Part shown: positions 16,328-25,682 of the stretch, in pieces
Position numbering within the stretch: the stretch's first letter is position 1
Layout of the letters: every line of letters starts with the position of its first letter
Origin: Bog-950 sp046329495
GTDB taxonomy: Bacteria > Bacteroidota > Bacteroidia > Chitinophagales > LD1
DNA length: 64,000 nucleotides
Assembly: GCA_046329495.1 (NCBI GenBank)
Contig: JAXLUO010000017.1
Location: 1-64,000 of the forward strand
Direction of reading: 5' to 3'
The notes under the pieces: generated by a model
What the model was told of the DNA's origin: nothing
Database searches by the model: none
Seen by the model: only the letters and a program-made list of their open reading frames with translations
Made by a program: the position numbers and the translations under genes

Positions 16328-19276
16328 TTAAAAGCTAAAGCTTAACTGTACGGTGTAGGTGCGGTAATTTTTGCGGCTTAGCACTACGTAATCTTTGTTT
16401 GGATTGTATTCGCGGTGTGTATCAGGTGCATCGTTTTGGTAGAAGATGGTCTTTTTAGCAATTAAATCGCTGATGGTAAAGCGGATAGAAGCGCGGTCCT
16501 TCAGGAACTTTTGGCTTAGCTGTAAATCCAGCAGGGGGCGCCAGTGTTCGTACCAGCTTGGGTTGCCTACTTCCCCTACAGCATACAAGCGTTGACCGCT
16601 CTGGTTATAAAGCAGGGTAGCACCAAAGCCGTATTTAGGATGCTGGTAGCTTAAGCCCAGGTTTACGATGTAAGGCGATTGACCCTGCATAGGGCGTGTT
16701 TTTTCGTCGCCGGCGTTGTTTTTAACGTTGCCCAGGTTAACCCGCGAGAAAATGTAAGCTACGTTGGCAATGAAGGTAAGGTCTTCCAGTTTCTTGCTGG
16801 CGAAGCCGAAGTTTTTGCGTACTTCTAATTCGGCACCCACTAACCAGGCATTTTGCGCATTGTTGTATATAAACTGCGGCACACCACCTGCTGCCATAGA
16901 GGTTAATTCGATAGTGTTTTTAAAGTTTTTGTAGAACAAGCTGGCGCTGATGGTTTGTCCGCGACCCATAAACCATTCGTAACGCAGGTCGGCATTATGA
17001 ATAAAGGTTTGCATGATGTTTACATTGCCGGCCAGGTTAGCATCGCGTATAAAGTCGTAATAAAGAAATGGTGAACATTCGCGGAATTCGGGACGGCTCA
17101 TGCTTTGCGAGTACGAAGCGCGCAGGTTCATGTCGTCATTCAGTTTGTAGATTAAATTGATAGAGGGCAGAAGCGGGAATACCGTTTTTACGTTACCGAG
17201 GCTATCGTTATTATAAGCACCTGAGTAGTACGAGCGAACGTAGGTGCTATCCACCAGTTTAGTTTTGATGGTAGGCACATCGCCGGGGTTATCGATGATG
17301 TCGAAATCGATATTAGTAGGCGAAGTGAGTGATTGTTGATAGCGCTCGAAGCGGAAACCCCACACAGCTTTAAAGCGTTCGGCAATGTTATTTTCCATCA
17401 TTACGTAGGCTGCGTTGGTTGTTGAACGTGCTGTATAAAGATCCTGCGGGAAGGCCACCTGGTTAAGCGTAAGTTTGCCGTTATCGAAGTTGCTTTGGTT
17501 GATGATGTTATCTACGTTAGGATCGCGCAGGGTGCTATCGTAGGTATAATTTGCGCTGGTGTAATCAAAGAATAAGTTACGTGCCTCGAAACTGCGCTGG
17601 CGATACTGGAAGTTGTAACCAACGCTGATGGACTGTTTAATGCCTTTAATTTTAAAGGGAATGGAAAGGTCGGTAGCCGCATTGTAAACACGCTCGGTTA
17701 GTTTGCTATAGAACATAGCGCTAAGCTTAGGGTCGGATCCGCCGTTTTGTATCTGGTAAACAAAAGGATCGGTATTGGCATTAGGTTGCCCTTCGCCGCT
17801 GCTGGTGTAAAAGCGTTCGTATGAATAGCGCATAGTTTTTGGCTGATCGCGGTTAACCAGTACCACGCCGCCGTTCCATTTCCAGCGTATCTCGCTTTCC
17901 TTAAAGAAGTGTTCGCCTGATAAATTGGAGGACAATACGCGTGAGCTTATGAACTCCAGGTTAGTGCGGTTTTGTTCTGTAGCGCTGAAGTAGCTTACTC
18001 CATCGCGCAGGATGGTGCTGTTATCGCTGTTAACGGTGTAAATGTTCTTCCACGAAATTTTGTGGTTGCCTTTTATTACCAGGCCCAGGTTACCTAACAG
18101 GGCGGCTGTAACTGAGTTGTTGTAAATGCCATCGGTATAGTCGTAGTAAAGGGCTTTATCGGCCCAGTCGTAACGGCGGCGGGTGCCTTCGTTATACTGT
18201 AAACTATTGGAATACGATAAAGCAAATACGCCACCAAATTGAATATCATTTTTACGCACGGCAAAACCACCGCTTATCTGTAAGCTTTGGCCGGGGTAGG
18301 CCATGCGGCGTTCCTTTACCTTCCAGCTATTGTTGGCCAGTTGGCGACCCAGTTTTGCGAGGGTATCGGATGGCGTGATTTGTAGCTTAAGATCGTTTAA
18401 GGCAACCAGACCGGGGAATCCTGATGGCAGCGGACGCATGCTGTTGTCAAAACCCAGAAAATCGGTTTTGCTGCTTTCATATGTTTTGAAAGGTTTAAAG
18501 GTGGTGCCTTCGGTAAAGCTTTGTCCGATAGAGATATTAAAGAAATTCTTCTCAGGAATTTCGCGGGTATTAAGTTGAATTAAGCCGCCCGCCCACTCGC
18601 TGGGTAAGTTTGGCTGACCGGTTTTCATGATGATGATGTTATCCATGATATTGGATGGAAACACATCGAAGGCAAAGGCTTTGCGGTCGGGCTCGGTGCT
18701 TGGCAGGATAACATTGTTCAGCAAGGCCATGTTGTAACGGTCAGCCAGGCCGCGGATTACGGCGAATTTACCATCCTGAATGGTAGCTCCACTTACGCGT
18801 TTGATGACATCGCCGCTGCTTTTATCGGGCGAGCGTTTGATTTCTTCGCTGCTGATACCGCTTTGAATAATGGTGCTGTTTTTCTGCATTACCACTACCG
18901 CACTTTCGTTATCGCGGCGCGTAACGGTGGCAACGATGGTTGCCTCTTTCAGGTCAATCGACTCATCGCTAAGTGTTAAGTACAAATTAGTAACCTGGTT
19001 GGGTTTTACTTCGGCTTCTTCCTGTTTATCCTTGTAACCGATATAACGCACATGTACTTTGTGTTTACCGGTTGGCACCTTATTAATGGTAAAATTGCCA
19101 TCTATATCGGTGGCAGCGCCCATGGCCGTGTTGCTGTCTACCACAACGGTGGCACCTATTAATGTTTCGCCTGATTTAGAATCGACTACCTTACCGGAGA
19201 TGACACCATCCTGAGCAGCTACGGTTGATACGATAAAGAAGCAGGCAGAAAAAAGAAGTGTGATTTTCCCCTTCAT
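16328..19276 (-). CDS. TonB-dependent outer membrane receptor
   Basis: A 982-residue receptor. Signal peptide to about residue 22, then a carboxypeptidase-D regulatory-like domain (about 24-110, GVISGKVVDSKSGETLIGAT), a plug domain (about 125-235, with SSGDVIKRVSGATIQDG) and a 22-strand-type barrel that ends in the aromatic YTVQLSFSF. It takes up a large ligand through TonB energy. No SusD partner gene lies next to it, so it is a SusC-like receptor without the starch-utilisation pairing, perhaps for a peptide, siderophore or other nutrient. The substrate is not predictable. The gene is monocistronic, with its own terminator. Confidence 0.92.
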   Translation of the reverse strand: MKGKITLLFSACFFIVSTVAAQDGVISGKVVDSKSGETLIGATVVVDSNTAMGAATDIDGNFTINKVPTGKHKVHVRYIGYKDKQEEAEVKPNQVTNLYLTLSDESIDLKEATIVATVTRRDNESAVVVMQKNSTIIQSGISSEEIKRSPDKSSGDVIKRVSGATIQDGKFAVIRGLADRYNMALLNNVILPSTEPDRKAFAFDVFPSNIMDNIIIMKTGQPNLPSEWAGGLIQLNTREIPEKNFFNISIGQSFTEGTTFKPFKTYESSKTDFLGFDNSMRPLPSGFPGLVALNDLKLQITPSDTLAKLGRQLANNSWKVKERRMAYPGQSLQISGGFAVRKNDIQFGGVFALSYSNSLQYNEGTRRRYDWADKALYYDYTDGIYNNSVTAALLGNLGLVIKGNHKISWKNIYTVNSDNSTILRDGVSYFSATEQNRTNLEFISSRVLSSNLSGEHFFKESEIRWKWNGGVVLVNRDQPKTMRYSYERFYTSSGEGQPNANTDPFVYQIQNGGSDPKLSAMFYSKLTERVYNAATDLSIPFKIKGIKQSISVGYNFQYRQRSFEARNLFFDYTSANYTYDSTLRDPNVDNIINQSNFDNGKLTLNQVAFPQDLYTARSTTNAAYVMMENNIAERFKAVWGFRFERYQQSLTSPTNIDFDIIDNPGDVPTIKTKLVDSTYVRSYYSGAYNNDSLGNVKTVFPLLPSINLIYKLNDDMNLRASYSQSMSRPEFRECSPFLYYDFIRDANLAGNVNIMQTFIHNADLRYEWFMGRGQTISASLFYKNFKNTIELTSMAAGGVPQFIYNNAQNAWLVGAELEVRKNFGFASKKLEDLTFIANVAYIFSRVNLGNVKNNAGDEKTRPMQGQSPYIVNLGLSYQHPKYGFGATLLYNQSGQRLYAVGEVGNPSWYEHWRPLLDLQLSQKFLKDRASIRFTISDLIAKKTIFYQNDAPDTHREYNPNKDYVVLSRKNYRTYTVQLSFSF

Positions 19277-19296
19277 ACGTCTGTTTTTTGCTGCTG

Positions 19297-19304
19297 CAAA
19301 CGTA
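19297..19304 (-). promoter_or_regulatory. -7 promoter box TACGTTTG for the TonB receptor
   Basis: The minus-strand sequence TACGTTTG lies 20 bases before the ATG. Right upstream of it, 19306-19320 is a 5-bp inverted repeat GGTTG/CAACC with a 5-base spacer that overlaps where a repressor could block polymerase. A TTTG element is 15 bases upstream, closer than the usual 19-21. Confidence 0.5.
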
Positions 19305-19458
19305 GGGTTGCACTACAACCAAATTTTGAACACAATCTTATGGAATGGTTAAGGGCTGTTAACGTGGCAGGGCTCTGCTGTAATACGCAATGGTTATGAG
19401 ACCAATCACCCGCGAGCAATATTAAATTTTACGTAACTTTAGCTTAACATCGCGCATC

Positions 19459-19466
19459 TACTTTTG
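19459..19466 (+). promoter_or_regulatory. -7 promoter box TACTTTTG for the response regulator
   Basis: An exact TAnnTTTG match 18 bases before the ATG at 19485. A start site about six bases downstream would give a leader of about 12 bases. Confidence 0.5.
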
Positions 19467-19484
19467 CATCGAATTAATTAGGTT

Positions 19485-20165
19485 ATGGAAGTAAATGATA
19501 TTAAGATCCTGTTGGTTGATGACGAAGCGGATGTGCTCGATTTTATGAAATATAACCTTGAAAAGGAAGGTTTTTGGGTTTATACAGCAAAAGACGGATT
19601 GGAAGGCATACAGGTTGCCAAGAAGATTAATCCGCAAATAATAATTCTGGACTTAATGATGCCGAAACTTGACGGCATAGAAACCTGCCGCGAACTGCGT
19701 CAGTTACCGGAGTTTAAAAATACCATTATCGCCTTCTTAACTGCGCGTGATGAAGACTACAGCCAGATTGCAGGTTTTGAGGTGGGTGCCGATGATTACA
19801 TTACCAAACCCATTAAGCCACGTGTATTTATCAGCCGTATCCGCGCTTTGCTGCGCCGTATGGAAACCAGCGATACGCAGCAACGCTTAAAAGTTGGTGA
19901 TATTGAAATTGACCGCGAACGCTACATGGTAGTTAAGGCCGGCACTGAAATTCAACTGCCGCGTAAGGAGTTTGAACTGATGAGCTTACTGGTTTCAAAA
20001 CCGGGCCGTGTGTTTAAGCGCGAAGAAATTTTAAGCAAGGTATGGGGCAACGATACTATTGTAGGCGACCGCACCATTGACGTACATATCCGCAAACTGC
20101 GCGAGAAGATTGGTGAAGATTACTTCAAAACCATCAAAGGTATCGGCTACAAGTTCGATGTGTAA
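19485..20165 (+). CDS. OmpR/PhoB-family response regulator
   Basis: A 226-residue two-domain regulator. The receiver domain (1-120) has the acidic pair D12/D13, the phosphorylation site D56 (LDLMMP), T86 and the conserved K108 (DYITKPIKP). The C-terminal winged helix-turn-helix (about 132-226) ends with the typical TIDVHIRKLREKIGEDYFKTIKGIGYKF. It therefore binds DNA when phosphorylated. No histidine kinase is encoded in the neighbouring genes, so its partner is elsewhere. The stop codon abuts the stop of the convergent hydrolase gene with no base between them. Confidence 0.92.
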   Translation: MEVNDIKILLVDDEADVLDFMKYNLEKEGFWVYTAKDGLEGIQVAKKINPQIIILDLMMPKLDGIETCRELRQLPEFKNTIIAFLTARDEDYSQIAGFEVGADDYITKPIKPRVFISRIRALLRRMETSDTQQRLKVGDIEIDRERYMVVKAGTEIQLPRKEFELMSLLVSKPGRVFKREEILSKVWGNDTIVGDRTIDVHIRKLREKIGEDYFKTIKGIGYKFDV

Positions 20166-21164
20166 TCAGAACTTGCCTTCATCCACATCCTTCAGAAATT
20201 TAATGAGCGGCGGGAAGTAGTGTTCCTGATCGTCCCAAAAAGAGAAGTGACTGCCATTAGGGCAATAGTTATAGCGCCCGTGTGGTACCAGTTTGCTCAT
20301 CTCTTCCATTTCTTTCGGATTCATTTCGTCGTATTCGCCGCCGATAGTTAATACAGGCACTGTTATATTTTTCAGATCATTCCAGCGATCCCAGCCCTTC
20401 ATTTTGCCGGTAACTACCATTTCGCTGGCGCCCTGCATATAGCCGTATACATTCATATTCAGGTGGTTCATGCCGCGTTTTAGCGGATCGGGCCACTCGG
20501 GTAAGCGACAAATAAAGCGGTTGTAAAATTCGCGTTGCACTAAAGCCATATAACCGGGGTCGCCGGTGTTACCGCTTTTCTCGAATTGATCGATGGTGTC
20601 GTTTACCTCTTTTGTAAGTTGCTTGCGTAAATCGGCAATGCGTGTTTCGTAGCGCGGTATGCTGGCTACCATATTGCTTATGATCAACCCCTTTAAGTGC
20701 TGCTGATACTTCAGTGCATATTCTATTCCTAACATACCTCCCCAGCTATGGCCCAGCATAAAGAAATGATCGAGACCTAAGTCCTGACGCACTTCTTCTA
20801 CTTCTTCTACGCGGTTTGGTATATGCCACAAGTTAGTATCGGTGGGTTGGTCGCTGTAAAAAGAGCCGAGCTGGTCGTATTCATAAAACTCGATGCCCGC
20901 CTGCGGAAAGAAACTTTCGAAGCACTCGAAATACTCGTGCGTGCAACCCGGGCCGCCATGTAACAACAATACTTTTATGCTGCCATTGCCGAAACGTTTG
21001 GTCCACACCTTATACTTACCATGCACAGTAATCATTTTTACGCCACCGGTTTTTACACCCTGTTCCTGAAGATCGTTGTAGGTAGTAGCACCAGGACCAT
21101 CGGTGCGGCGGTTACAGGCCAAAAGCGTTAGGCAAAGCAATACAGTAATGGTAATGCGATACAT
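20166..21164 (-). CDS. Proline-iminopeptidase-like alpha/beta hydrolase lipoprotein
   Basis: A 332-residue alpha/beta hydrolase of the proline iminopeptidase (S33) family. The oxyanion motif HGGPG (69-73) and nucleophile elbow GHSWGG with Ser140 are intact; a C-terminal GSHFSFWDD supplies the catalytic His. The N-terminus MYRITITVLLCLTLLAC has a lipobox with Cys17, so unlike the cytosolic Pip enzymes it is anchored in the envelope. It may release N-terminal proline or other small residues from peptides in the periplasm; the exact specificity is an inference from the family. It ends tail to tail with the response regulator. Confidence 0.88.
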   Translation of the reverse strand: MYRITITVLLCLTLLACNRRTDGPGATTYNDLQEQGVKTGGVKMITVHGKYKVWTKRFGNGSIKVLLLHGGPGCTHEYFECFESFFPQAGIEFYEYDQLGSFYSDQPTDTNLWHIPNRVEEVEEVRQDLGLDHFFMLGHSWGGMLGIEYALKYQQHLKGLIISNMVASIPRYETRIADLRKQLTKEVNDTIDQFEKSGNTGDPGYMALVQREFYNRFICRLPEWPDPLKRGMNHLNMNVYGYMQGASEMVVTGKMKGWDRWNDLKNITVPVLTIGGEYDEMNPKEMEEMSKLVPHGRYNYCPNGSHFSFWDDQEHYFPPLIKFLKDVDEGKF

Positions 21165-21209
21165 GGTATATGATTGAAGCAGTAAAATACGAAAAGAAAA
21201 ATGTTGTTA

Positions 21210-21965
21210 CTACAACACCTTTAGCGTGCGCAGCATCTTCTTTGCAAAGTCGGTGAAGAGTTTTTCTTCATCAGGATATACAAAGGTTTTCCATTCCAGG
21301 ATGTCTTCGGGGTAGGTGGTTTCGTAGTTGTAGCGTATAAATTGTATTTGCGCAAAGTGGGTAGTGCCCGGGTTGGTGCCGGGTATTATTAACACTACCT
21401 GATAGCTTGATTGTTGGCTGCTGATATCGTTGATATAATACAGTTCGCCCTGTAAACCACCTGCCGTGGTAAAGGTATCGGGGGCACTAACCATGGTATT
21501 TAATTTGGAGGTGGCATCATTGGCGCTTAGTGCCAGGCCGGCATCTTTATACCAGGAAGTAAGGTGTTGCTTTACGCTGTTTAGCACTAACTGCTTTTTA
21601 TCGGCCGGAGATTTTTTAACGGTACTGAGGTTTATAGCCACGCTTTGCACAATCTGCTTTTCGGGCATCGGGAAAGTTTCCTTCAGGGGATCCTGATCGG
21701 TTTTAGGCAATTTAAAATCGGTTATGGTAAGCGTGCCCTTGGTTTTCCAAACGGGAGGAATTTCCATGCTCAAGTTGTCGCTCAACAGTTTGTTGGCGTT
21801 CGTATCCGGGCCGGCATCGGGCTGGGCAATCAGCATATCGGGTATTTCGTTGATCACCTCTTTTACTGATTTCTTATCCTTCTTGTCTTTGTCCTTATCG
21901 TTTTGGGCAAAGGCAAAACCTGAAAACAATACAAGCAGCAGAGTGGCAAGCGTTAACTTCTTCAT
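21210..21965 (-). CDS. Secreted protein of unknown function
   Basis: A 251-residue protein with a clear signal peptide (MKKLTLATLLLVLFSGFAFAQ). It is followed by a Lys/Asp-rich stretch (NDKDKDKKDKKSVKEV) and an alpha+beta domain with no motif that I recognise. The mid-protein segment FTTAGGLQGELYYINDISSQQ and the later HFAQIQFIRYNYETTY look like a PsbP/Mog1-type fold, as in proteins with a stress or lipid-related role, but this is a weak impression. It is the third of four genes in a row on the minus strand, in the order 24538, 22024, 21210, 20166. Confidence 0.65.
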   Translation of the reverse strand: MKKLTLATLLLVLFSGFAFAQNDKDKDKKDKKSVKEVINEIPDMLIAQPDAGPDTNANKLLSDNLSMEIPPVWKTKGTLTITDFKLPKTDQDPLKETFPMPEKQIVQSVAINLSTVKKSPADKKQLVLNSVKQHLTSWYKDAGLALSANDATSKLNTMVSAPDTFTTAGGLQGELYYINDISSQQSSYQVVLIIPGTNPGTTHFAQIQFIRYNYETTYPEDILEWKTFVYPDEEKLFTDFAKKMLRTLKVL

Positions 21966-22023
21966 GCTGTGAAGATGGCAAATTTTTAGCAGCCTGATTT
22001 TGGCAGCGATAGTTTTAGCTTTT

Positions 22024-24522
22024 TTAACTGCGTGCCAATTTTTTCATCTTCCTTTTATCATCCCACTCCCGCATTTGCTGGTAATCGAGATAGTATTGCA
22101 GCTTAACACTGATGGAATTGGTTTGCGGAGTTTGGAAGGTTTTGGTCAGGTTATCGAAGTATTCTTGTTCACCACGGGCATCGGCCTGGGTAATGCTCTG
22201 TTTCCAGGTAACAATCAAATTGCTGCCCGGTGCAAACTGCCAGTTGTATACAAAGTCAATGTTCCAGCTATTAAAGCTGCGGTCGGTGTTTACAGGGTAG
22301 TCTAAAGGATGCGGGCGGCCGTCTTCGGTTAAGGTATAGTGACTCATATACTGCGCTTTGCTCCAGTAATGCCTTGCTCTGAAGGTGAGATACATCAGCG
22401 GCGTAATGCTGTACTGGGCGCTGAAAGCGTTTGCCGCCGTGCTTTGTTGCCGGGCACCTATTACCGGATTTCCATCGGCATCAAAATCGGCAAATCCGAA
22501 ATTTTTGTAGTCGTGGCTCCAAACTATGGTATGCGATAGTTTTACGCGATTGGCAATACGGATTGTTGGTGTTACGGAAAATTCGAAGTAGGGATCTTTC
22601 TTTACAGGGGATTCGCCGAAACCTACATACCAATCTACTGTAAACTTTTTGCGGGCATCCGTTCCGGCATAGGCCTGCATGTAGCCATAAGGAAAACGCA
22701 GGAACTTTACACCGTCCTTGCGCGCTTCGTAATAATCGTAATATAACAGGGGTTTGGTTGTGGCAAAGCCACCCAGATACCAAAAGTTTTTGAACTGAAA
22801 ATCGAGGCTGAGGTTGATAGTGAAATCCTGGTAGGCAAAAGGCTTAACCAGGTTAGTTTGCTGAAATCCGGCAGAACAATTCCAGTTGTTGATGCGGCCT
22901 TTAGGAAGATAATCGAAATACTTAAAGCCGACGAAGTTGCTGAACTCGTTGCCGTGGAACAGAATGCCTAAATCGTTCTGGTCGTATTTGTCAGTGATCA
23001 GCCATTGCTCAAAATCGAACCGGAAGTTGCCGCTGATTTTGCTGGCCTGGTAATCGATATAAGCGCCCAATTGCGGAGCAAGTTCGCTGCGCTTATCATA
23101 TACCTGCGAGAATGCGCCTACACCACTCCACGAGAAAGTATTGGTGGGATCTTTTAAAACGAAGTTGATGGAAGAGACATTGGCCTTGCGCCAATCGCCT
23201 TTGCGGATGACCGCTGTATTGGTAAAACCAACGCGCGAATTGTTTTTTAATGATTGATCGAGCACAAAGATGTTGTAATCGGCCAGGGGCTCGGTAAGCT
23301 CTTTGCGTTTAGTGCCTGTCAGGTTGTTTTTAATAACGGCATACATGGGTGCGGTAATGGCATTTATCATTCCAATGCCTAAACCCTTTTTTGTACGGCC
23401 CGAAAACTTGGTAGCATTATAGAGTTGTGTAACGGAGGGATTGGAAACTACCTCTTCGTTTTCATCAATCAGATACGGTATATCGTAATAAAGAGAAGGC
23501 GTGCCGCCTATGCGACGTGAGTAAAACAATTGCCCTGGACCTAAACCCACCTTGCGGTTAAACAGTTCGGTGCCTTCGGTAAAAAACGGACGGCGTTCCT
23601 GAAACTGCACCTCGAAAGGAGAGAGATTGAGTACGCGATTATCGCTTTGCACTTGTCCGAAATCAGGCACCAGGGTGGTGTTGAGCGTAAAGCTTTCATT
23701 GATGCCCCAGTTAATATCCATACCACCGCTCAGGATGCGGCCGTTGCTCATTTGTTTGGGATCAAGACTAACCGGCTCGCGCTGAAAGCCCAGCGTTAGG
23801 TAAGGGATGAATGAGAGGCGCAAAGGAGGATGCAGGTGTTCCAAATTTTCTAACTGTCCCCATTGATTTACCGTACCGTCAATCTGCGGGTTAACAGGAC
23901 TCCAGGCTGAGAGTTCGTTATAGCGCTGAATAACACGGGCAAATTGCAGGCCCCAACTTTGAATATCCTTTTGCGGAAAGCGCAGTGCTGAATAAGGAAT
24001 TTTTAATTCGGCCACCCAGCCATCGCTTACAAAATTGACTTTCGAAAACCATACGGCATCCCAACTTAAGTCGTAATTGCCGGGTGATAAGCGGCCATCG
24101 GTTTGCACGCCGCAGGCCGTTACCTGAAACCGGTAACCGTTTAATTTATCATTATACGTATCAAACCCCACGGCAAAGTTATCAGCACTTGCCTGTCCAT
24201 CGCGTTCGCATAGTTGTTTCATAATGCGGGCAGGATCGCTATCATACATATGCGCGCCTACATAAATAGCATTGTCATCGTATACGATGCGCACTTCGGT
24301 TCGCTCCTTCGATGCATTGCCATACTGGGGTTGATTGGTAATAAAATCAGACTGCACGGGCGCATATTTCCAGCATTCATCATTTAACTCTCCATCAATT
24401 TTGGGCGGTGTGGTGGTTTTATAAGCCTCCACACTGCGTCTGGCTGCCGGAAGCGGTTCTTCCAACACGGGGGGCGTATTAACAGCCAGCGCAGCAAGGG
24501 GGCACAGTAATAAATTCAGCAT
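22024..24522 (-). CDS. DUF5916 protein with N-terminal CBM9-like domain
   Basis: An 832-residue secreted protein with a short signal peptide (MLNLLLCPLAALAVN). Residues about 35-215 form a CBM9/DOMON-like beta sandwich (KIDGELNDECWKYAPVQSDF, DNAIYVGAHMYDSDP, AVGFDTYNDKLNGYRF). The rest is the DUF5916 region, rich in beta strands ending with aromatic residues, likely an outer-membrane beta-barrel (FEVQFQERRPFFTEGTELF is characteristic). Proteins of this kind are common in Bacteroidota and have no proven function. The start gives a good signal peptide and lies 16 bases after the stop of the upstream nucleotidyltransferase gene. Confidence 0.88.
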   Translation of the reverse strand: MLNLLLCPLAALAVNTPPVLEEPLPAARRSVEAYKTTTPPKIDGELNDECWKYAPVQSDFITNQPQYGNASKERTEVRIVYDDNAIYVGAHMYDSDPARIMKQLCERDGQASADNFAVGFDTYNDKLNGYRFQVTACGVQTDGRLSPGNYDLSWDAVWFSKVNFVSDGWVAELKIPYSALRFPQKDIQSWGLQFARVIQRYNELSAWSPVNPQIDGTVNQWGQLENLEHLHPPLRLSFIPYLTLGFQREPVSLDPKQMSNGRILSGGMDINWGINESFTLNTTLVPDFGQVQSDNRVLNLSPFEVQFQERRPFFTEGTELFNRKVGLGPGQLFYSRRIGGTPSLYYDIPYLIDENEEVVSNPSVTQLYNATKFSGRTKKGLGIGMINAITAPMYAVIKNNLTGTKRKELTEPLADYNIFVLDQSLKNNSRVGFTNTAVIRKGDWRKANVSSINFVLKDPTNTFSWSGVGAFSQVYDKRSELAPQLGAYIDYQASKISGNFRFDFEQWLITDKYDQNDLGILFHGNEFSNFVGFKYFDYLPKGRINNWNCSAGFQQTNLVKPFAYQDFTINLSLDFQFKNFWYLGGFATTKPLLYYDYYEARKDGVKFLRFPYGYMQAYAGTDARKKFTVDWYVGFGESPVKKDPYFEFSVTPTIRIANRVKLSHTIVWSHDYKNFGFADFDADGNPVIGARQQSTAANAFSAQYSITPLMYLTFRARHYWSKAQYMSHYTLTEDGRPHPLDYPVNTDRSFNSWNIDFVYNWQFAPGSNLIVTWKQSITQADARGEQEYFDNLTKTFQTPQTNSISVKLQYYLDYQQMREWDDKRKMKKLARS

Positions 24523-24537
24523 AGCAGGTGTTTAAGG

Positions 24538-25326
24538 TTAGGCAGGTATTTCAATTGATGGATTCAACCAATCTTCTTGTTCCAGCACTTCCACACCACT
24601 TGCAAAAAGTGCTTTTGCCTTTTCAAGTTTAGCAGGCAGTTGTTCAGGCCCGGCTACAAAATACAGGTCGCGTAATTGCGTAGCGATGGACTCCGGTAAA
24701 TCATACTGCAAATAGCGCGCACCAAACTCGGCATGGTACGGACTGTATTTCATGCGCCAAACTTCCACCGCTGGCTGCACGGCAAAGCCCAGGTAAAAGC
24801 TAAAAGCTTCGGCAGCATTCCCTCGATTAATTTCTTTTTGAATGAAGGCACCAAACATTTGCTGCCGCGTTTTGAGCCAGGTTAGGCGCTTGCGGAATTT
24901 TTGATGCAGGTTCGTAAGAGGTAAGGCTGTAGGCTGTAGTATACCCATAGGGTCGTAATGCACTATAAATTCGCCATGCATATCGGGTTGCAGTAACTTA
25001 TCGGGTGCGCTGTTTTTAAAGATGGCCAGATCAACCAATAAAAACGGACTGCAGTTTTTGAGCTTAAAGAAGCGGTGCAACATACCTGCCCAGGGCGAAG
25101 GCATATCTAACTGATGTTCGATACCGAAGGTTTCTTCTAAAAACCCTGTAGCACGCTGCAGTACTTCTTCAACCATTTCATCCTGTACATCGGCTTGCAG
25201 ATCAATGTCACTCCACTCATCGGTGCGCTTCCACCCGGCCGAGCCGCCTTCCCAAACCGCATTTACAGCGGCTTGTGTTTTCAGGAAGTTAACCAGGGCA
25301 TCTGTTATTTCTTTACGACTATGCAT
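24538..25326 (-). CDS. Nucleotidyltransferase-domain protein
   Basis: A 262-residue protein with an N-terminal pol-beta-type nucleotidyltransferase domain. The signature GGSAGWKRTDEWSDIDL includes GGS at 27-29 and the metal-binding D40-x-D42. The later segment PFLLVDLAIFK could carry the third acid (D at VDL). The C-terminal half is helical, with a Trp/Tyr-rich segment (PAVEVWRMKYSPYHAEF). Such proteins resemble aminoglycoside adenylyltransferases, but many are of unknown substrate; drug resistance cannot be claimed. It is first in a possible operon with the DUF5916 gene. Confidence 0.75.
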   Translation of the reverse strand: MHSRKEITDALVNFLKTQAAVNAVWEGGSAGWKRTDEWSDIDLQADVQDEMVEEVLQRATGFLEETFGIEHQLDMPSPWAGMLHRFFKLKNCSPFLLVDLAIFKNSAPDKLLQPDMHGEFIVHYDPMGILQPTALPLTNLHQKFRKRLTWLKTRQQMFGAFIQKEINRGNAAEAFSFYLGFAVQPAVEVWRMKYSPYHAEFGARYLQYDLPESIATQLRDLYFVAGPEQLPAKLEKAKALFASGVEVLEQEDWLNPSIEIPA

Positions 25327-25452
25327 AGTAACTATTAAGGTTGAATTGGGGTATAACTTCAGCTTTAACCTAAAAGCGGTTTCGCTTTTCCGGTAAACGT
25401 TTCATCTTATTTTGATTAGCAGGTGGTTATACTACCGTAGTTAAGCTTACCG

Positions 25453-25460
25453 TAGTTTTG
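25453..25460 (+). promoter_or_regulatory. -7 promoter box TAGTTTTG before the small RNA
   Basis: An exact TAnnTTTG match placed about 10 bases before the G-rich 5' arm of the predicted RNA. Two perfect copies of TACCGTAGTT (25433-25442 and 25448-25457), 15 bp apart, overlap it and could be an operator or simply a duplicated promoter element. Confidence 0.55.
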
Positions 25461-25466
25461 GCAAAT

Positions 25467-25619
25467 AAATGGGGGGCGGATTTCCCGGAAAGAACAGTCT
25501 GCGATAACCTATTTCTCCCGATTGCGCGTATGAAGAAGAACAATCAGGAATCTTAACCAAGCTCCGCCCCTCCACCTTGTATGCCGCACAGGAACCACTT
25601 ATCCTGTGCGGTTTTTTTT
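25467..25619 (+). ncRNA. Candidate structured small RNA (6S-like or new)
   Basis: About 150 bases with the layout of an RNA gene. A -7 box is followed by a start site near 25467. The 5' segment GGGGCGGA (25473-25480, extended outward by GG) pairs with TCCGCCCC (25563-25570) to enclose about 82 bases that contain a smaller hairpin (GCGAT 25501-25505 with ATTGC near 25521-25525) and unpaired purine-rich stretches. A strong terminator follows. No reading frame fits: the frames are broken. A closed helix around a large open bulge resembles 6S RNA of Flavobacteria, but I cannot confirm that family; the SRP RNA motif is absent. Confidence 0.6.
25584..25619 (+). terminator. Intrinsic terminator of the small RNA
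   Basis: A perfect 10-bp stem CCGCACAGGA / TCCTGTGCGG (25584-25593 with 25602-25611) with an 8-base loop is followed at once by eight T residues. It points on the plus strand, where no protein gene precedes it, and so is strong evidence for a noncoding transcript. The minus-strand gene at 25683 has no such tail here. Confidence 0.9.
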
Positions 25620-25682
25620 ACTTCATCGGTGCGGGACGAAGTGTATCGTTTGGGTATGTATCATAGTTCGGGGTTTAGGGTT

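Noticed and set aside
25467..25619. SRP RNA (4.5S) identity for the small RNA
   Set aside because: The conserved helix-8 motif with GGAAG and AGCAGCC is not found.
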